Shown here piece after piece: positions 9,134 through 17,216 of a stretch of DNA of 64,000 bases. The stretch is from the NCBI RefSeq assembly GCF_900148515.1, contig NZ_FRXN01000001.1, positions 62,001 to 126,000 of the forward strand, read 5' to 3'. The notes under the pieces are model-generated. The model was not told the origin of the DNA and did not search any database. It was given only the letters and a program-made list of their open reading frames with translations. The translations under genes were made by a program, and so were the position numbers. Source of the stretch: Algoriphagus zhangzhouensis (GTDB taxonomy: Bacteria; Bacteroidota; Bacteroidia; Cytophagales; Cyclobacteriaceae). How positions within the stretch are numbered: position 1 is the stretch's first letter; every line of letters starts with the position of its first letter.

Positions 9134-10228
9134 TTGAAAATCTTTATTGCTGGTAGCTTTCCTCCTCCTTTTAATGGGCAAAATATTGGTACTTTCCTTG
9201 TTAAAGATATGCTTGAAAAAAATCCTCTTTTCATCATTAAATCTTTCAGTTGGAATATTACCTGGTATCCTACTGACAATGCTTCTTTTGTTGTCAAGTT
9301 ATTTTATTATTTTATTTCGTTTTTTAAGTATTTATTTACTATTTTTTACTTATGGTTTTTTTTCATAATTAAGTTTCCAGATGTATTATATATTGTTCCA
9401 AGTAGTAATAATAAGGGATTCTATAGAGATTTTTTGTTTTATCTACCTTTCTTAATTTTTAGAAAAAGGATTGTTTGTCATATTAGAAGTGGGAGTTTTT
9501 CAATTTCTAAATTTCCTTTTAATTTTTTATATAGGTTTTCCAATTTTCATTTTATTTTTCTTTCTGAGCTTCTTTCAAAAAATAGCTTTGTTCCTAAAAA
9601 TCAGTCTGTTGTGATTCCTAATTTTGTAGATGAAATTTTTAATAGTAATGATAATCTAAATTCTATCGCAAGTAAACCGTATAAAATTGTTTATTTGAGC
9701 AATTTATTTGCTAGTAAGGGGATTTTTTCTTTAATAGATTCAGTAAAATATTTTTCTAAGGATGAATTTACCTTATTTATTTATGGTGAAGGTGAAGAAA
9801 ATGTAAAAAATAAAATTCTTAATGAAATTGAAGGATTTCCAAATATTAAATTTTATGGCAAAATCAGTGATAGAAATTTAATTAAAAATATATTTTCATC
9901 TTCTGATTTGTTTGCACTACCTACTACTTACAAAATTGAAGCTTCTCCTAGAAGTATTATTGAGGCTATTTCTCAAGGGTGTGTTCCTTTAGTTACTAAT
10001 CATGCTGGTATTCCTGATATGCTAAATAGTGATTTTTCATTTATGATTGATAAAGAAAATGATATAGTACACCAGCTGCGTTCTTCTTTAAATTCAATTC
10101 TTCTTATGGATCCTGAATATTTTCAACAATACAAACAAAGATCTATTAATCATTTTCATAATAATTTTAGCTATGAGATTATAAAGAATAAAATTTATAA
10201 TGTATTTATTGATCTAAAGAAATTATGA
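9134..10228 (+). CDS. Glycosyltransferase family 4 protein
   Basis: A 364-residue GT-B enzyme starting at TTG 10 bp after the previous stop. That start gives the family-typical N-terminus MKIFIAGSFPPPFNGQN; the next in-frame Met would remove the first 26 residues, including that strand. Residues 55-80 are very hydrophobic and may associate with the membrane. The donor-binding half contains YLSNLFASKGIFSLIDS and the EX7E motif EASPRSIIE (E269 to E277). It would extend the lipid-linked oligosaccharide. It overlaps the Wzi-like gene by 4 bp. Confidence 0.86.
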   Translation: MKIFIAGSFPPPFNGQNIGTFLVKDMLEKNPLFIIKSFSWNITWYPTDNASFVVKLFYYFISFFKYLFTIFYLWFFFIIKFPDVLYIVPSSNNKGFYRDFLFYLPFLIFRKRIVCHIRSGSFSISKFPFNFLYRFSNFHFIFLSELLSKNSFVPKNQSVVIPNFVDEIFNSNDNLNSIASKPYKIVYLSNLFASKGIFSLIDSVKYFSKDEFTLFIYGEGEENVKNKILNEIEGFPNIKFYGKISDRNLIKNIFSSSDLFALPTTYKIEASPRSIIEAISQGCVPLVTNHAGIPDMLNSDFSFMIDKENDIVHQLRSSLNSILLMDPEYFQQYKQRSINHFHNNFSYEIIKNKIYNVFIDLKKL

Positions 10229-11853
10229 GGATTTGTATTTTCATTATTTTGTTTTTTTCAATAACATCTTTTGTTTTTGGTCAAACCTTACCTGTAGGAT
10301 TTCCAATAATTGAAGAAATGGACAGAATTTCACAGCTAAAATATAGCGATTCTGTTTTAAATGATTCTTATTTGATCCGCTTGGGTTCAAAAATTGATTC
10401 TGAAAAAAATATTCAATTAATAAAGAATATTCGATTTGGTTTTTTTCCGCTAAATTTCTCACTTTTTAATAATATTGAAAGGCCCTATTGGTATAGTCCA
10501 TATGCGATGATTCCTAGTAAAGGAGCTCAGATTTATACTTCAGGAGGCATTTATTTATCAGGAAAATATTTTTCAATTGAAGTTTTTCCTGAATTTGTGT
10601 TTTCTAGTAATTCCAGTTTCGATGGATTTTCTGGTTTTGCAGAGGACAATCTAAACCGTCGTTATTTTTTGGATTTAAGACGTGGTGATTCTCCAGAATT
10701 ATTTGGTTCTGGTAATTATCTTAAATTAGGATTGGGGCAGTCAAAAATTGTTAGTAAACTAGGAGCTATTGAATTAGGATTATCTAATAGGAATTTATGG
10801 TGGGGACCTGGCCAATGGAATTCCCTTACTATTTCAAATAATGCACCGGGATTTTTACATGGAGTTTTTGGAACCCATAGACCCGCTAAAACATTTTTTG
10901 GATCCTTTGAATTTCAGCTAATTTCAGGGTTTTTGAATTCCAAAAAGTACGCGCCTACTCAAATAAAAGAATTGAATGAAGAATATTTTGACCCACTTGA
11001 AAAAAGGGAAAGATATTTAAATGCTATTTCTTTTTCTTTGAACCCTAAATGGGTAAAAGGTCTTCATGTTGGAGCTACTAGGACCGTTCAAACTTTTAGA
11101 GATTCGGTAAACGTAAAAAAATTTATTGATGTTTTTCCTGTTTTTTGGGGTATAACAAAAGAAGCAGTTGGTTCAGATTTGATAGGAAAATCTGATAAAG
11201 GTAGAGATCAACAAATTTCTGTGTTCTTTAGGTATATTATTTATAGGTTAGGATTTGAATTTTATGGTGAATATGGCAGAAGAGATCATGCATTGAATAT
11301 TCGTGATTTAATACTTAACCCTGAACATAGTCGAGCTTTCATTTTGGGATTTAATAAAACGATTAATTTGATTGATTCAAAAAAAATTCTGTTAAGGAGT
11401 GAAATAACGCATCAACTTCAATCTGTAAATTGGATTACAAGGCCTAGTAGTAATCAAGCTTGGCATACAAATGGAACTGTTGGAGGCTTTAGTAATTTCG
11501 ATCAAGCTATGGGAGTTGGAATTGGAACTGGGTCTAATATCCAGATATTTGAATTATCAGTTATAAATAATTATAATAAAATTGGATTTTATTCTGAACG
11601 CTTAGTCCAACATGCAGATTTTTATGATGTTGCAAATTTATCTTCATATGGTTATAAACCTTGGGTAGATTATACTTTAGGACCAATTATCAATCATAGA
11701 TGGAAAAATTTACTTCTAAGTGCTAGGGTGCTTTTTACTTATACTAATAATTATTTTTGGTCTCAATCAAATGGAGTCCAAGATTCTTTTCCAACTTTGA
11801 ATAATAAGTTTTCGAATAGCTCCCAATTTAATCTTATTTATTATATAAAATAA
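10225..11853 (+). CDS. Capsule assembly Wzi-family outer-membrane protein
   Basis: A 542-residue protein with a cleavable signal peptide (residues 1 to about 19, ending SFVFG-Q). The mature part alternates amphipathic strands with aromatic girdles, and GLSNRNLWWGPGQWNSLTISNNAPGF is the strongly conserved WWGPG segment of the Wzi family. The family forms an outer-membrane barrel thought to bind or organise exported polysaccharide at the cell surface. It ends the tightly packed A+T-rich gene run with a 4-bp overlap and is the export-side member of the operon. It is longer than E. coli Wzi but typical for Bacteroidota versions. Confidence 0.87.
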   Translation: MRICIFIILFFSITSFVFGQTLPVGFPIIEEMDRISQLKYSDSVLNDSYLIRLGSKIDSEKNIQLIKNIRFGFFPLNFSLFNNIERPYWYSPYAMIPSKGAQIYTSGGIYLSGKYFSIEVFPEFVFSSNSSFDGFSGFAEDNLNRRYFLDLRRGDSPELFGSGNYLKLGLGQSKIVSKLGAIELGLSNRNLWWGPGQWNSLTISNNAPGFLHGVFGTHRPAKTFFGSFEFQLISGFLNSKKYAPTQIKELNEEYFDPLEKRERYLNAISFSLNPKWVKGLHVGATRTVQTFRDSVNVKKFIDVFPVFWGITKEAVGSDLIGKSDKGRDQQISVFFRYIIYRLGFEFYGEYGRRDHALNIRDLILNPEHSRAFILGFNKTINLIDSKKILLRSEITHQLQSVNWITRPSSNQAWHTNGTVGGFSNFDQAMGVGIGTGSNIQIFELSVINNYNKIGFYSERLVQHADFYDVANLSSYGYKPWVDYTLGPIINHRWKNLLLSARVLFTYTNNYFWSQSNGVQDSFPTLNNKFSNSSQFNLIYYIK

Positions 11854-11900
11854 TTTTAATGTCGTAATTCAATTATTATAAAAATACTTATCATATTTAA

Positions 11901-13298
11901 ATGAAAATCTCCAATATTTGTTGTATCGGCGCAGGATATGTAGGAGGACCTACTATGGCTGTAATTGCTCAAAAATGTCCTGAAATTAAAGTTACAGTTG
12001 TTGATATCAATGAAGCTAGAATCGCTGCCTGGAATGACGAGAACTTAGATAATCTGCCGGTATATGAACCAGGATTGGATCAGGTTGTAGCAGAAGCAAG
12101 AGGAAGAAATTTATTTTTCTCTACAGAAGTCGATAAGTCTATCAAGGAAGCCCAAATGGTCTTTATTTCTGTCAATACTCCTACTAAGACTTATGGGGAA
12201 GGGAAAGGCCAAGCTGCTGATTTGAAATGGATAGAGCTTTGTGCCAGACAAATTGCAGCTGCTTCGGGTACAGATAAAATCGTTGTTGAGAAATCTACAC
12301 TTCCAGTAAGAACGGCTGAGGCTGTAAAAGATATTTTATCAAATACAGGTGGGGGAGTGAAATTTCAAATTCTTTCCAATCCGGAGTTCTTAGCAGAAGG
12401 TACAGCAGTTGAGGATTTACAGAAGGCTGACCGAGTTCTTATAGGTGGTGAAAATTCTCAGGAAGGAAAAGAGGCAATTGAAGCATTGGTTGAGGTATAT
12501 GCACATTGGATCCCAAGAGAGAAAATATTAACAACCAATGTTTGGTCTTCTGAACTATCCAAATTGACAGCCAATGCAGTTCTGGCACAAAGAGTATCTT
12601 CAATAAATGCCCTTTCTGAATTGTGTGAAGTAACTGAAGCAGATATTGATGAAGTATCTCGAGCAATTGGTGCGGATAGTAGAATTGGAAGTAAGTTTTT
12701 GAAGGCCTCAGTAGGTTTTGGTGGCTCATGTTTTCAGAAAGATATTTTGAATCTGGTTTATATTTCTCGATCCTATGGATTGACAGAAGTTGCTGACTAT
12801 TGGGAGCATGTGATCAAAATGAATGATCATCAAAAAGGTAGATTTGCTAAAAAAATCATCAAATCTCTTTACAATACAGTAAGTGGTAAAAAGATAGGTT
12901 TTTTAGGGTGGGCCTTTAAAAAGGATACAAATGACACCAGAGAATCGGCGGCTATTTATGTTGCTGATCACCTACTGAATGAAAAGGCTAATATTTCTAT
13001 TTTTGATCCAAAGGTTAAAGAAACTCAAATAAAATTCGATTTAAACTATTTGCAAACCCGTTCAAAAGAAGAAAATGATACTTTGGTTTCAGTTGAAATT
13101 GATCCATATGTAGCCTGTAAAGATTCCCATGCTATTGCTATTTTAACTGAGTGGGATGAATTTAAATCATATGACTGGCAGAAAATTTATGATTCAATGT
13201 TGAAACCTGCTCAAATTTTCGATGGTAGAAATATATTGAATCATGAAGAATTAAGGGAAATTGGATTTCGAGTTTACGCCATTGGCAAACCACAATAA
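11901..13298 (+). CDS. ugd: UDP-glucose 6-dehydrogenase
   Basis: A 465-residue enzyme that oxidises UDP-glucose to UDP-glucuronate with two NAD+. The N-terminal Rossmann motif is [13 protein letters not shown] (8-20). The catalytic loop [11 protein letters not shown] places the active-site Cys at 277. [18 protein letters not shown] opens the C-terminal nucleotide-sugar domain. The length and the [14 protein letters not shown] start resemble the animal-type UGDH also found in Bacteroidota, rather than the shorter TuaD type. Base composition is normal again here. The product feeds the 4-epimerase at 496. The next gene begins at the base after its stop. Confidence 0.95.
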   Translation: MKISNICCIGAGYVGGPTMAVIAQKCPEIKVTVVDINEARIAAWNDENLDNLPVYEPGLDQVVAEARGRNLFFSTEVDKSIKEAQMVFISVNTPTKTYGEGKGQAADLKWIELCARQIAAASGTDKIVVEKSTLPVRTAEAVKDILSNTGGGVKFQILSNPEFLAEGTAVEDLQKADRVLIGGENSQEGKEAIEALVEVYAHWIPREKILTTNVWSSELSKLTANAVLAQRVSSINALSELCEVTEADIDEVSRAIGADSRIGSKFLKASVGFGGSCFQKDILNLVYISRSYGLTEVADYWEHVIKMNDHQKGRFAKKIIKSLYNTVSGKKIGFLGWAFKKDTNDTRESAAIYVADHLLNEKANISIFDPKVKETQIKFDLNYLQTRSKEENDTLVSVEIDPYVACKDSHAIAILTEWDEFKSYDWQKIYDSMLKPAQIFDGRNILNHEELREIGFRVYAIGKPQ

Positions 13299-14534
13299 AT
13301 GCGAATTTTAGTATTTGGAATCAATTCAGCACCTGATTTAACAGGAATTGGTAAATATACTGGTGAAATGAATGCCTTTTTGGCGGAAAATGGGAATGAG
13401 GTTACTATGGTAACGGCCCATCCCTATTATCCGGAATGGACTTATCATCCTGATTATCCCAAATATTTTTGGAAAACGGAAAAAAAGGATGGAGTAAAGG
13501 TATTTCGTTGTCCTCTCTATGTTCCAACAAATCCTACGGCTGCAAAGAAGATTTTGCATGAATGTACTTTTTTGATTAGTTCTATTCCGGTTTGGTTGAA
13601 ACTTCTCTTCTCCAAAAAGTATGATTATGTGCTCAGCATTAACCCACCTTTTCATTTAACAGTCTTTCCTTTATTCTATAAGTGGATAAGAGGAGGGAAG
13701 TTGATTTCACATATCCAGGACCTTCAGGTGGATGTGGTGAATGATATGGGGATGATAAAAAACAAAGGCTTTTTAAAGGCCATGTTTGGAGTAGAGCGCT
13801 TTTTCCTAAAACAAAGTGATTGGGTAAGTACAATCAGCTTGGGAATGGAAAGGAAAATTGCTTCCAAGGGAGTTGAGGAATCTAAACAAATTATGTTTCC
13901 CAATTGGGTGGATACTGATTTTATTAAACCAATTAAAAAGCAGAGTTCGTTAAGATCCAATTTTGGAATCTCAAATCAGGATAAGGTTGTTCTTTATTCA
14001 GGAAATCTTGGGGAGAAGCAGGGCTTAGAATTGATATTGGAGGTAGCTGATCGATTTAAAGAAGAATCCAATATTAAGTTCTTGATTTTTGGATCTGGTG
14101 GAGCCAAAGAGCGTCTAGAGGCTATGAAGGAAGAAATGGGATTAGAAAATGTAATGTTCTTTCCGCTTCAAGCTTATGAGGACCTTCCTAAGTTATTGGC
14201 AGTCGCTGACTTACATTTAGTTCTTCAAAAGAAAGAAGCCTCGGATTTGGTGATGCCATCCAAATTGACAGGGATTTTATCTGCTGGAGGATTGGCTGTA
14301 ATCACTGCTGTTCCAGAGACTACGCTTTATGAAGTTGTCTCTGATAATAAAATGGGGATATTAGTGGAGCCAGGCTGTGCCGATGCTTTATATAATGGAA
14401 TTGAAGATGGCTTAAATAAAGTAGGAAGCGAACAATTAAAATCCAATGCCAGATTCTATGCAGAAAAGTATTTGGCAAAAGATGCTGTATTGGGAGCTTT
14501 TGAAAGAAAATTAAAAGAGGAATTGAAATCTTAG
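13299..14534 (+). CDS. WcaI-like glycosyltransferase (GT4)
   Basis: A 411-residue GT-B enzyme. Its N-terminus ILVFGINSAPDLTGIGKYTGEM and HPYYPEW motif match the WcaI family of colanic-acid fucosyl- and glycosyltransferases. The later segments VLYSGNLGEKQGLE and KKEASDLVMPSKLTGILSAGG form the donor-binding domain; the usual EX7E is replaced by this MPSKL(T) pattern, as in WcaI. It would add a sugar to the lipid-linked repeat unit. It starts directly after ugd without a gap and is followed by a strong hairpin terminator, so it closes the rightward operon. Confidence 0.87.
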   Translation: MRILVFGINSAPDLTGIGKYTGEMNAFLAENGNEVTMVTAHPYYPEWTYHPDYPKYFWKTEKKDGVKVFRCPLYVPTNPTAAKKILHECTFLISSIPVWLKLLFSKKYDYVLSINPPFHLTVFPLFYKWIRGGKLISHIQDLQVDVVNDMGMIKNKGFLKAMFGVERFFLKQSDWVSTISLGMERKIASKGVEESKQIMFPNWVDTDFIKPIKKQSSLRSNFGISNQDKVVLYSGNLGEKQGLELILEVADRFKEESNIKFLIFGSGGAKERLEAMKEEMGLENVMFFPLQAYEDLPKLLAVADLHLVLQKKEASDLVMPSKLTGILSAGGLAVITAVPETTLYEVVSDNKMGILVEPGCADALYNGIEDGLNKVGSEQLKSNARFYAEKYLAKDAVLGAFERKLKEELKS

Positions 14535-14570
14535 GAAGAATAGGGGGAACCCAATTTAAAATAAAACAGA

Positions 14571-14592
14571 AAAGGAGGCTTCGGTCTCCTTT
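14571..14592. terminator. Bidirectional intrinsic terminator
   Basis: A nine-pair stem (14571-14579 with 14584-14592, one G-T wobble) closes on a TTCG tetraloop. The + strand continues with a T run and the opposite strand has T residues opposite the A-rich left flank. It lies between the WcaI-like gene and the stop of the leftward XRE gene, so it can end both transcripts. Confidence 0.85.
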
Positions 14593-14593
14593 T

Positions 14594-14992
14594 TTATTTC
14601 TGTGTCAACTCTTTTAGAATTTCTACTTTTTCTCTTTCTGATTCTAAAAGACGTTCATAAAGCTTTTTGTTTTCTTCCAAAGCTTCAACCCATTTTTCTA
14701 TAGGGTTAAAAATTGGATTATTATTAACAACGGCTGAGTTATCATTAAAGGTGCTGGAAATTACATTGATAGCTTTTTCCTCGTCAAAATTCTTAATTGC
14801 TTCAGAAGGAACTTTTAGAATCTCAGCTACTTGACGAATCAGAGCTTCTTCCACTTCTTCTTTCTGCTCCAAGAGACTGATTTTCTTTTGGGACCAGTCT
14901 TCACCCAACTCGAAAGCCAAGGCTTCCTGCTTGATTCCCATCATTTCTCTGAATCTCTTGATATTTCGGCCGTGGTGGATCTTGTCGCTCAT
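14594..14992 (-). CDS. XRE-family helix-turn-helix regulator
   Basis: A 132-residue protein. Residues 9-64 form a lambda-repressor-type HTH: GRNIKRFREMMGIKQEALAFELG, then WSQKKISLLEQKEEV, where the recognition helix would lie. After a polar linker (Asn-rich, about 75-92) the C-terminus from 95 is a charged coiled coil, likely for oligomerisation. No ligand- or peptidase-type domain is present. It is alone on the left strand, downstream of the polysaccharide operon and next to the repeat field. A regulatory link to the locus is plausible but unproven. Its composition is like the chromosome rather than the A+T-rich island. Confidence 0.8.
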   Translation of the reverse strand: MSDKIHHGRNIKRFREMMGIKQEALAFELGEDWSQKKISLLEQKEEVEEALIRQVAEILKVPSEAIKNFDEEKAINVISSTFNDNSAVVNNNPIFNPIEKWVEALEENKKLYERLLESEREKVEILKELTQK

Positions 14993-15224
14993 AATTTTTA
15001 TAAAAAAGAAAGTTATAAAATTCTCCTAAAATAGTCTAAACTAATTTATTCAGTTCTGTCAATCTAGGCAATAATAGATACCCTAAAAATGAAGATTCAC
15101 TTGAAATTTGATCAAACTTTATTCGAATAAATTATTCCTGGTCTTTTCTGAAAAATCCCTTGAAGGAATACTTTAGTTAATCAATTGTTTTCAATTTGAA
15201 GTTTTCAATTAGCTGCTTATCATT

Positions 15225-15485
15225 ATGAATCTTTTTTTTGACCATTCCGAAAATGCAATATTTGAGTTCTACCATGGCCATGACATCAATCGCTATCTCT
15301 GGGAGATTTACCAATGTTGGATGCTGGAACTTTCCCAGAGAGATAATACTTATCTGGACATTAGTAATAGACAGTATTTTTTTGAGCTTTTGGCAAATGA
15401 AATATTCAAAGGCTTAAAAAATTATCAATCTAAGAAGGATATGGAATTAGGCATTCCAAAATCAAACTCATCTATCAAGCCTTGA
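15225..15485 (+). CDS. Small hypothetical protein
   Basis: An 86-residue ORF with an ATG start, preceded by A+T-rich sequence. The protein is rich in aromatic residues (EFYHGHDINRYLWEIYQCWMLELSQRD) and is predicted mainly helical, with neither signal peptide nor membrane span. I do not recognise a family. In its favour are a balanced amino-acid composition and a position outside the repeats that begin downstream. Against it are its short length and the lack of partner genes. It might belong to the group of small Bacteroidota proteins of unknown function found next to XRE regulators. Confidence 0.4.
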   Translation: MNLFFDHSENAIFEFYHGHDINRYLWEIYQCWMLELSQRDNTYLDISNRQYFFELLANEIFKGLKNYQSKKDMELGIPKSNSSIKP

Positions 15486-15699
15486 ATTCTAAATTTTGAT
15501 TAGCCTTCAATCTTAGCAGTTTAATAAGGAAAGGCTAAAAAGTAGCTATGAAGTTCCAGCATTGGAATCTTTGCTTATTAGCCATCATTCGTCACAACTT
15601 TTTGGCCGACAAGGACCATGGGCCTCTACCATCCACTGGCAAGGTAAATTTTATTTGGGCTAAAGTGGCATACCTATTCAAAATTACCAGCCCCAAAAG

Positions 15700-15721
15700 A
15701 TGTTCGTGAAGACACGAACAT
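15700..15721. repeat. 22-bp palindrome, copy 1
   Basis: A nine-base stem ATGTTCGTG, the loop AAGA and the exact complement CACGAACAT. The same sequence recurs at 18094 and 18144. It has no T run, so it is not a terminator. It marks the left edge of the first compound repeat unit. Confidence 0.8.
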
Positions 15722-16396
15722 GGGCGTTTATCAATTCCCTATTCCCGAATCCCTAACACAGAGCCACAGAGAACGCTAAGGTTTCACAGAGTTTTTTGAA
15801 AAAGTCTCCCAATTCCCTAATCTCTCTTCTCCAATCTCTCCTCTCTTTTCCCCAATCCCTCCCGGTTCTTATCGGGATCCCAATCCCTATTCCTCAATAC
15901 CTAATCCCCAACAATGAAAACGCCAAAGGCATACAACAATTACAACACTTTAAATTATTGGTTTTTCAGACTTCTGCCTTTAGCTTTCTGAATTAGACTC
16001 CTCATGGGAGTTTGCCAATTCCCTATTCCCGAATCCCTAACACAGAGCCACAGAGAACACTGAGGTTTCACAGAGTTTTTTGAATAAGTTTCCTAATCTC
16101 CCAATCCCTCCCGGTTCTTATCGGGATCCCAATCCCTTTTCCCTATTCCCCATTACCATGCCTAAAATCCAACCATAACAACGCCGCAGGCATATAACAA
16201 TTACAACGCGAAGTTCACAACTATTACAACACTATTCACCAATCCCAATTCCCTAAACACCAATCTCTCCTCTCTTTTCCCCAATCCCTCCCGGTTCTTA
16301 TCGGGATCCCCATTCCCTAACCCCCCTTTAAAATTGAATTGATCTTGCCAGGCAGTTCGCTCATAAATTTCCTATAGCAAAGGCTAATCATAGCTT

Positions 16397-16451
16397 AGGT
16401 TTATACAGGGTTTATCCAAGGTTTAAGCAGGTTTTAATCTAGGTTTATTTA
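16397..16451. repeat. Five imperfect AGGTTTA tandem units
   Basis: Five units of 10-12 bp, each beginning AGGTTTA, AGGGTTTA or AGGTTTTA, follow each other directly. The spacing is close to one helical turn, so the units would face the same side of the DNA. They end about 120 bp before the start of the DUF6266 gene. They could be regulator sites or merely a decayed microsatellite. Confidence 0.5.
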
Positions 16452-16571
16452 AGAATCAAATGGATAAAATCTGAATTTGATTGGTATAGAACTTTCTTTT
16501 TTCTGGATTTAGCTTTGAGTATTAAAGACTTATATGTACTTTAATATTAGGTTTACTAAGAATTAAATACA

Positions 16572-17216
16572 ATGGCGAAATTATCTGAAAATAGTCTGAT
16601 TCAGCCTCAGGGAAAAGTGGGGAGATTTACTTTTTATAAACTAAATGGGAAAACCATTATGAGGTCTTTGCCTGATGGGCCTCATAAGAACAAAACCCAT
16701 CCCAGTAAACTTCAAAAGGTCTATCAAAACAGGTTGAAAGAGGTCAATGCATTCCTTCGTCCACTAAAGCAAATATTAGATTTTGGATATCAAAACTTTC
16801 TTGATCAGAAGACTGGTGTAAATTGGGCTCATTCTCCTTTGGCAACAAAAGGCTATAATCATAACGCGAATCCACGGATAAATCCTGAATTTCTACAAAT
16901 AAGCAAGGGGAATTTATTGGGGCCTGAGAATCCTTCAGTACAAATTTCTGTTCAAGGGATTTTGATAAGCTGGCTAAACAATTGTTATGATGGTAATGCC
17001 AGTGAGTTTGATGAATGTTATATTTTATTGAATCATCCAGAAACAAAAAAATATCTCTGGAAAGAAAAGGTAGCAAGAAGGAGGGACCTTCAATGTTTGA
17101 TTTCTACTTCAGAATTTGATTCAGAATTATCCTGGGATCTATATTTTCTTTTTCATAGGGAAATGAGCCAAAAGAGGTGCTTGATTTCTGATTCTGTTTA
17201 TTTAGGAAAGGTATAG
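16572..17216 (+). CDS. DUF6266 family protein
   Basis: A 214-residue protein whose N-terminus MAKLSENSLIQPQGKVGRFTFYKLNGKTIMRSLPD follows the DUF6266 pattern (Gly-Lys-Val-Gly, then a short strand and 'MRSLP'). The family is confined mainly to Bacteroidota, often in several copies per genome, and has no known function. The middle (about 120-205) reads as beta strands, possibly an Ig-like domain. There is no signal peptide. It sits alone between two repeat fields. Proteins of this length and start have been compared with phage-structure-like proteins, but nothing phage-like is nearby. Confidence 0.7.
   Translation: MAKLSENSLIQPQGKVGRFTFYKLNGKTIMRSLPDGPHKNKTHPSKLQKVYQNRLKEVNAFLRPLKQILDFGYQNFLDQKTGVNWAHSPLATKGYNHNANPRINPEFLQISKGNLLGPENPSVQISVQGILISWLNNCYDGNASEFDECYILLNHPETKKYLWKEKVARRRDLQCLISTSEFDSELSWDLYFLFHREMSQKRCLISDSVYLGKV

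Larger units (their letters stand above)
2818..10228. other. A+T-rich core of the polysaccharide locus
   Basis: Across these genes base composition shifts sharply. As a hand count, bases 5101-5160 contain 6 G or C in 60, against 27 in 60 for bases 42361-42420 in the aconitase gene. Proteins here are correspondingly rich in Asn, Lys, Ile, Phe and Tyr. The composition recovers through the Wzi-like gene and is normal by the ugd gene at 11901. Flippase, polymerase, glycosyltransferase and modifying genes are the usual strain-variable part of such loci, so acquisition by transfer is likely. Confidence 0.8.
15486..16571. repeat. Gene-poor repeat field, left part (two compound repeat units)
   Basis: No gene is credible here. 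Two copies of a compound repeat of about 250-320 bp lie at about 15700-15952 and 16003-16326. Each carries, in order, a 'cacagagccacagagaac' segment, pyrimidine-rich 'aatccct' tracts, a hairpin reading tcccggttcttatcggga, and a GCCnnnGGC mini-palindrome followed by 'atacaacaattacaac'. The first copy also starts with the 22-bp palindrome at 15700. A third copy is at 18144. Copies differ by substitutions and small gaps, so the family is old rather than freshly duplicated. Confidence 0.75.

Noticed and set aside
15796..15996. 66-residue ORF within the repeat field
   Set aside because: It translates the pyrimidine-rich repeat (runs of Pro, Ser, Leu, Ile) and has no gene-like composition.
16744..17076. 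110-residue ORF antisense to the DUF6266 gene
   Set aside because: No family features; the + strand frame is longer and has the DUF6266 N-terminal pattern.
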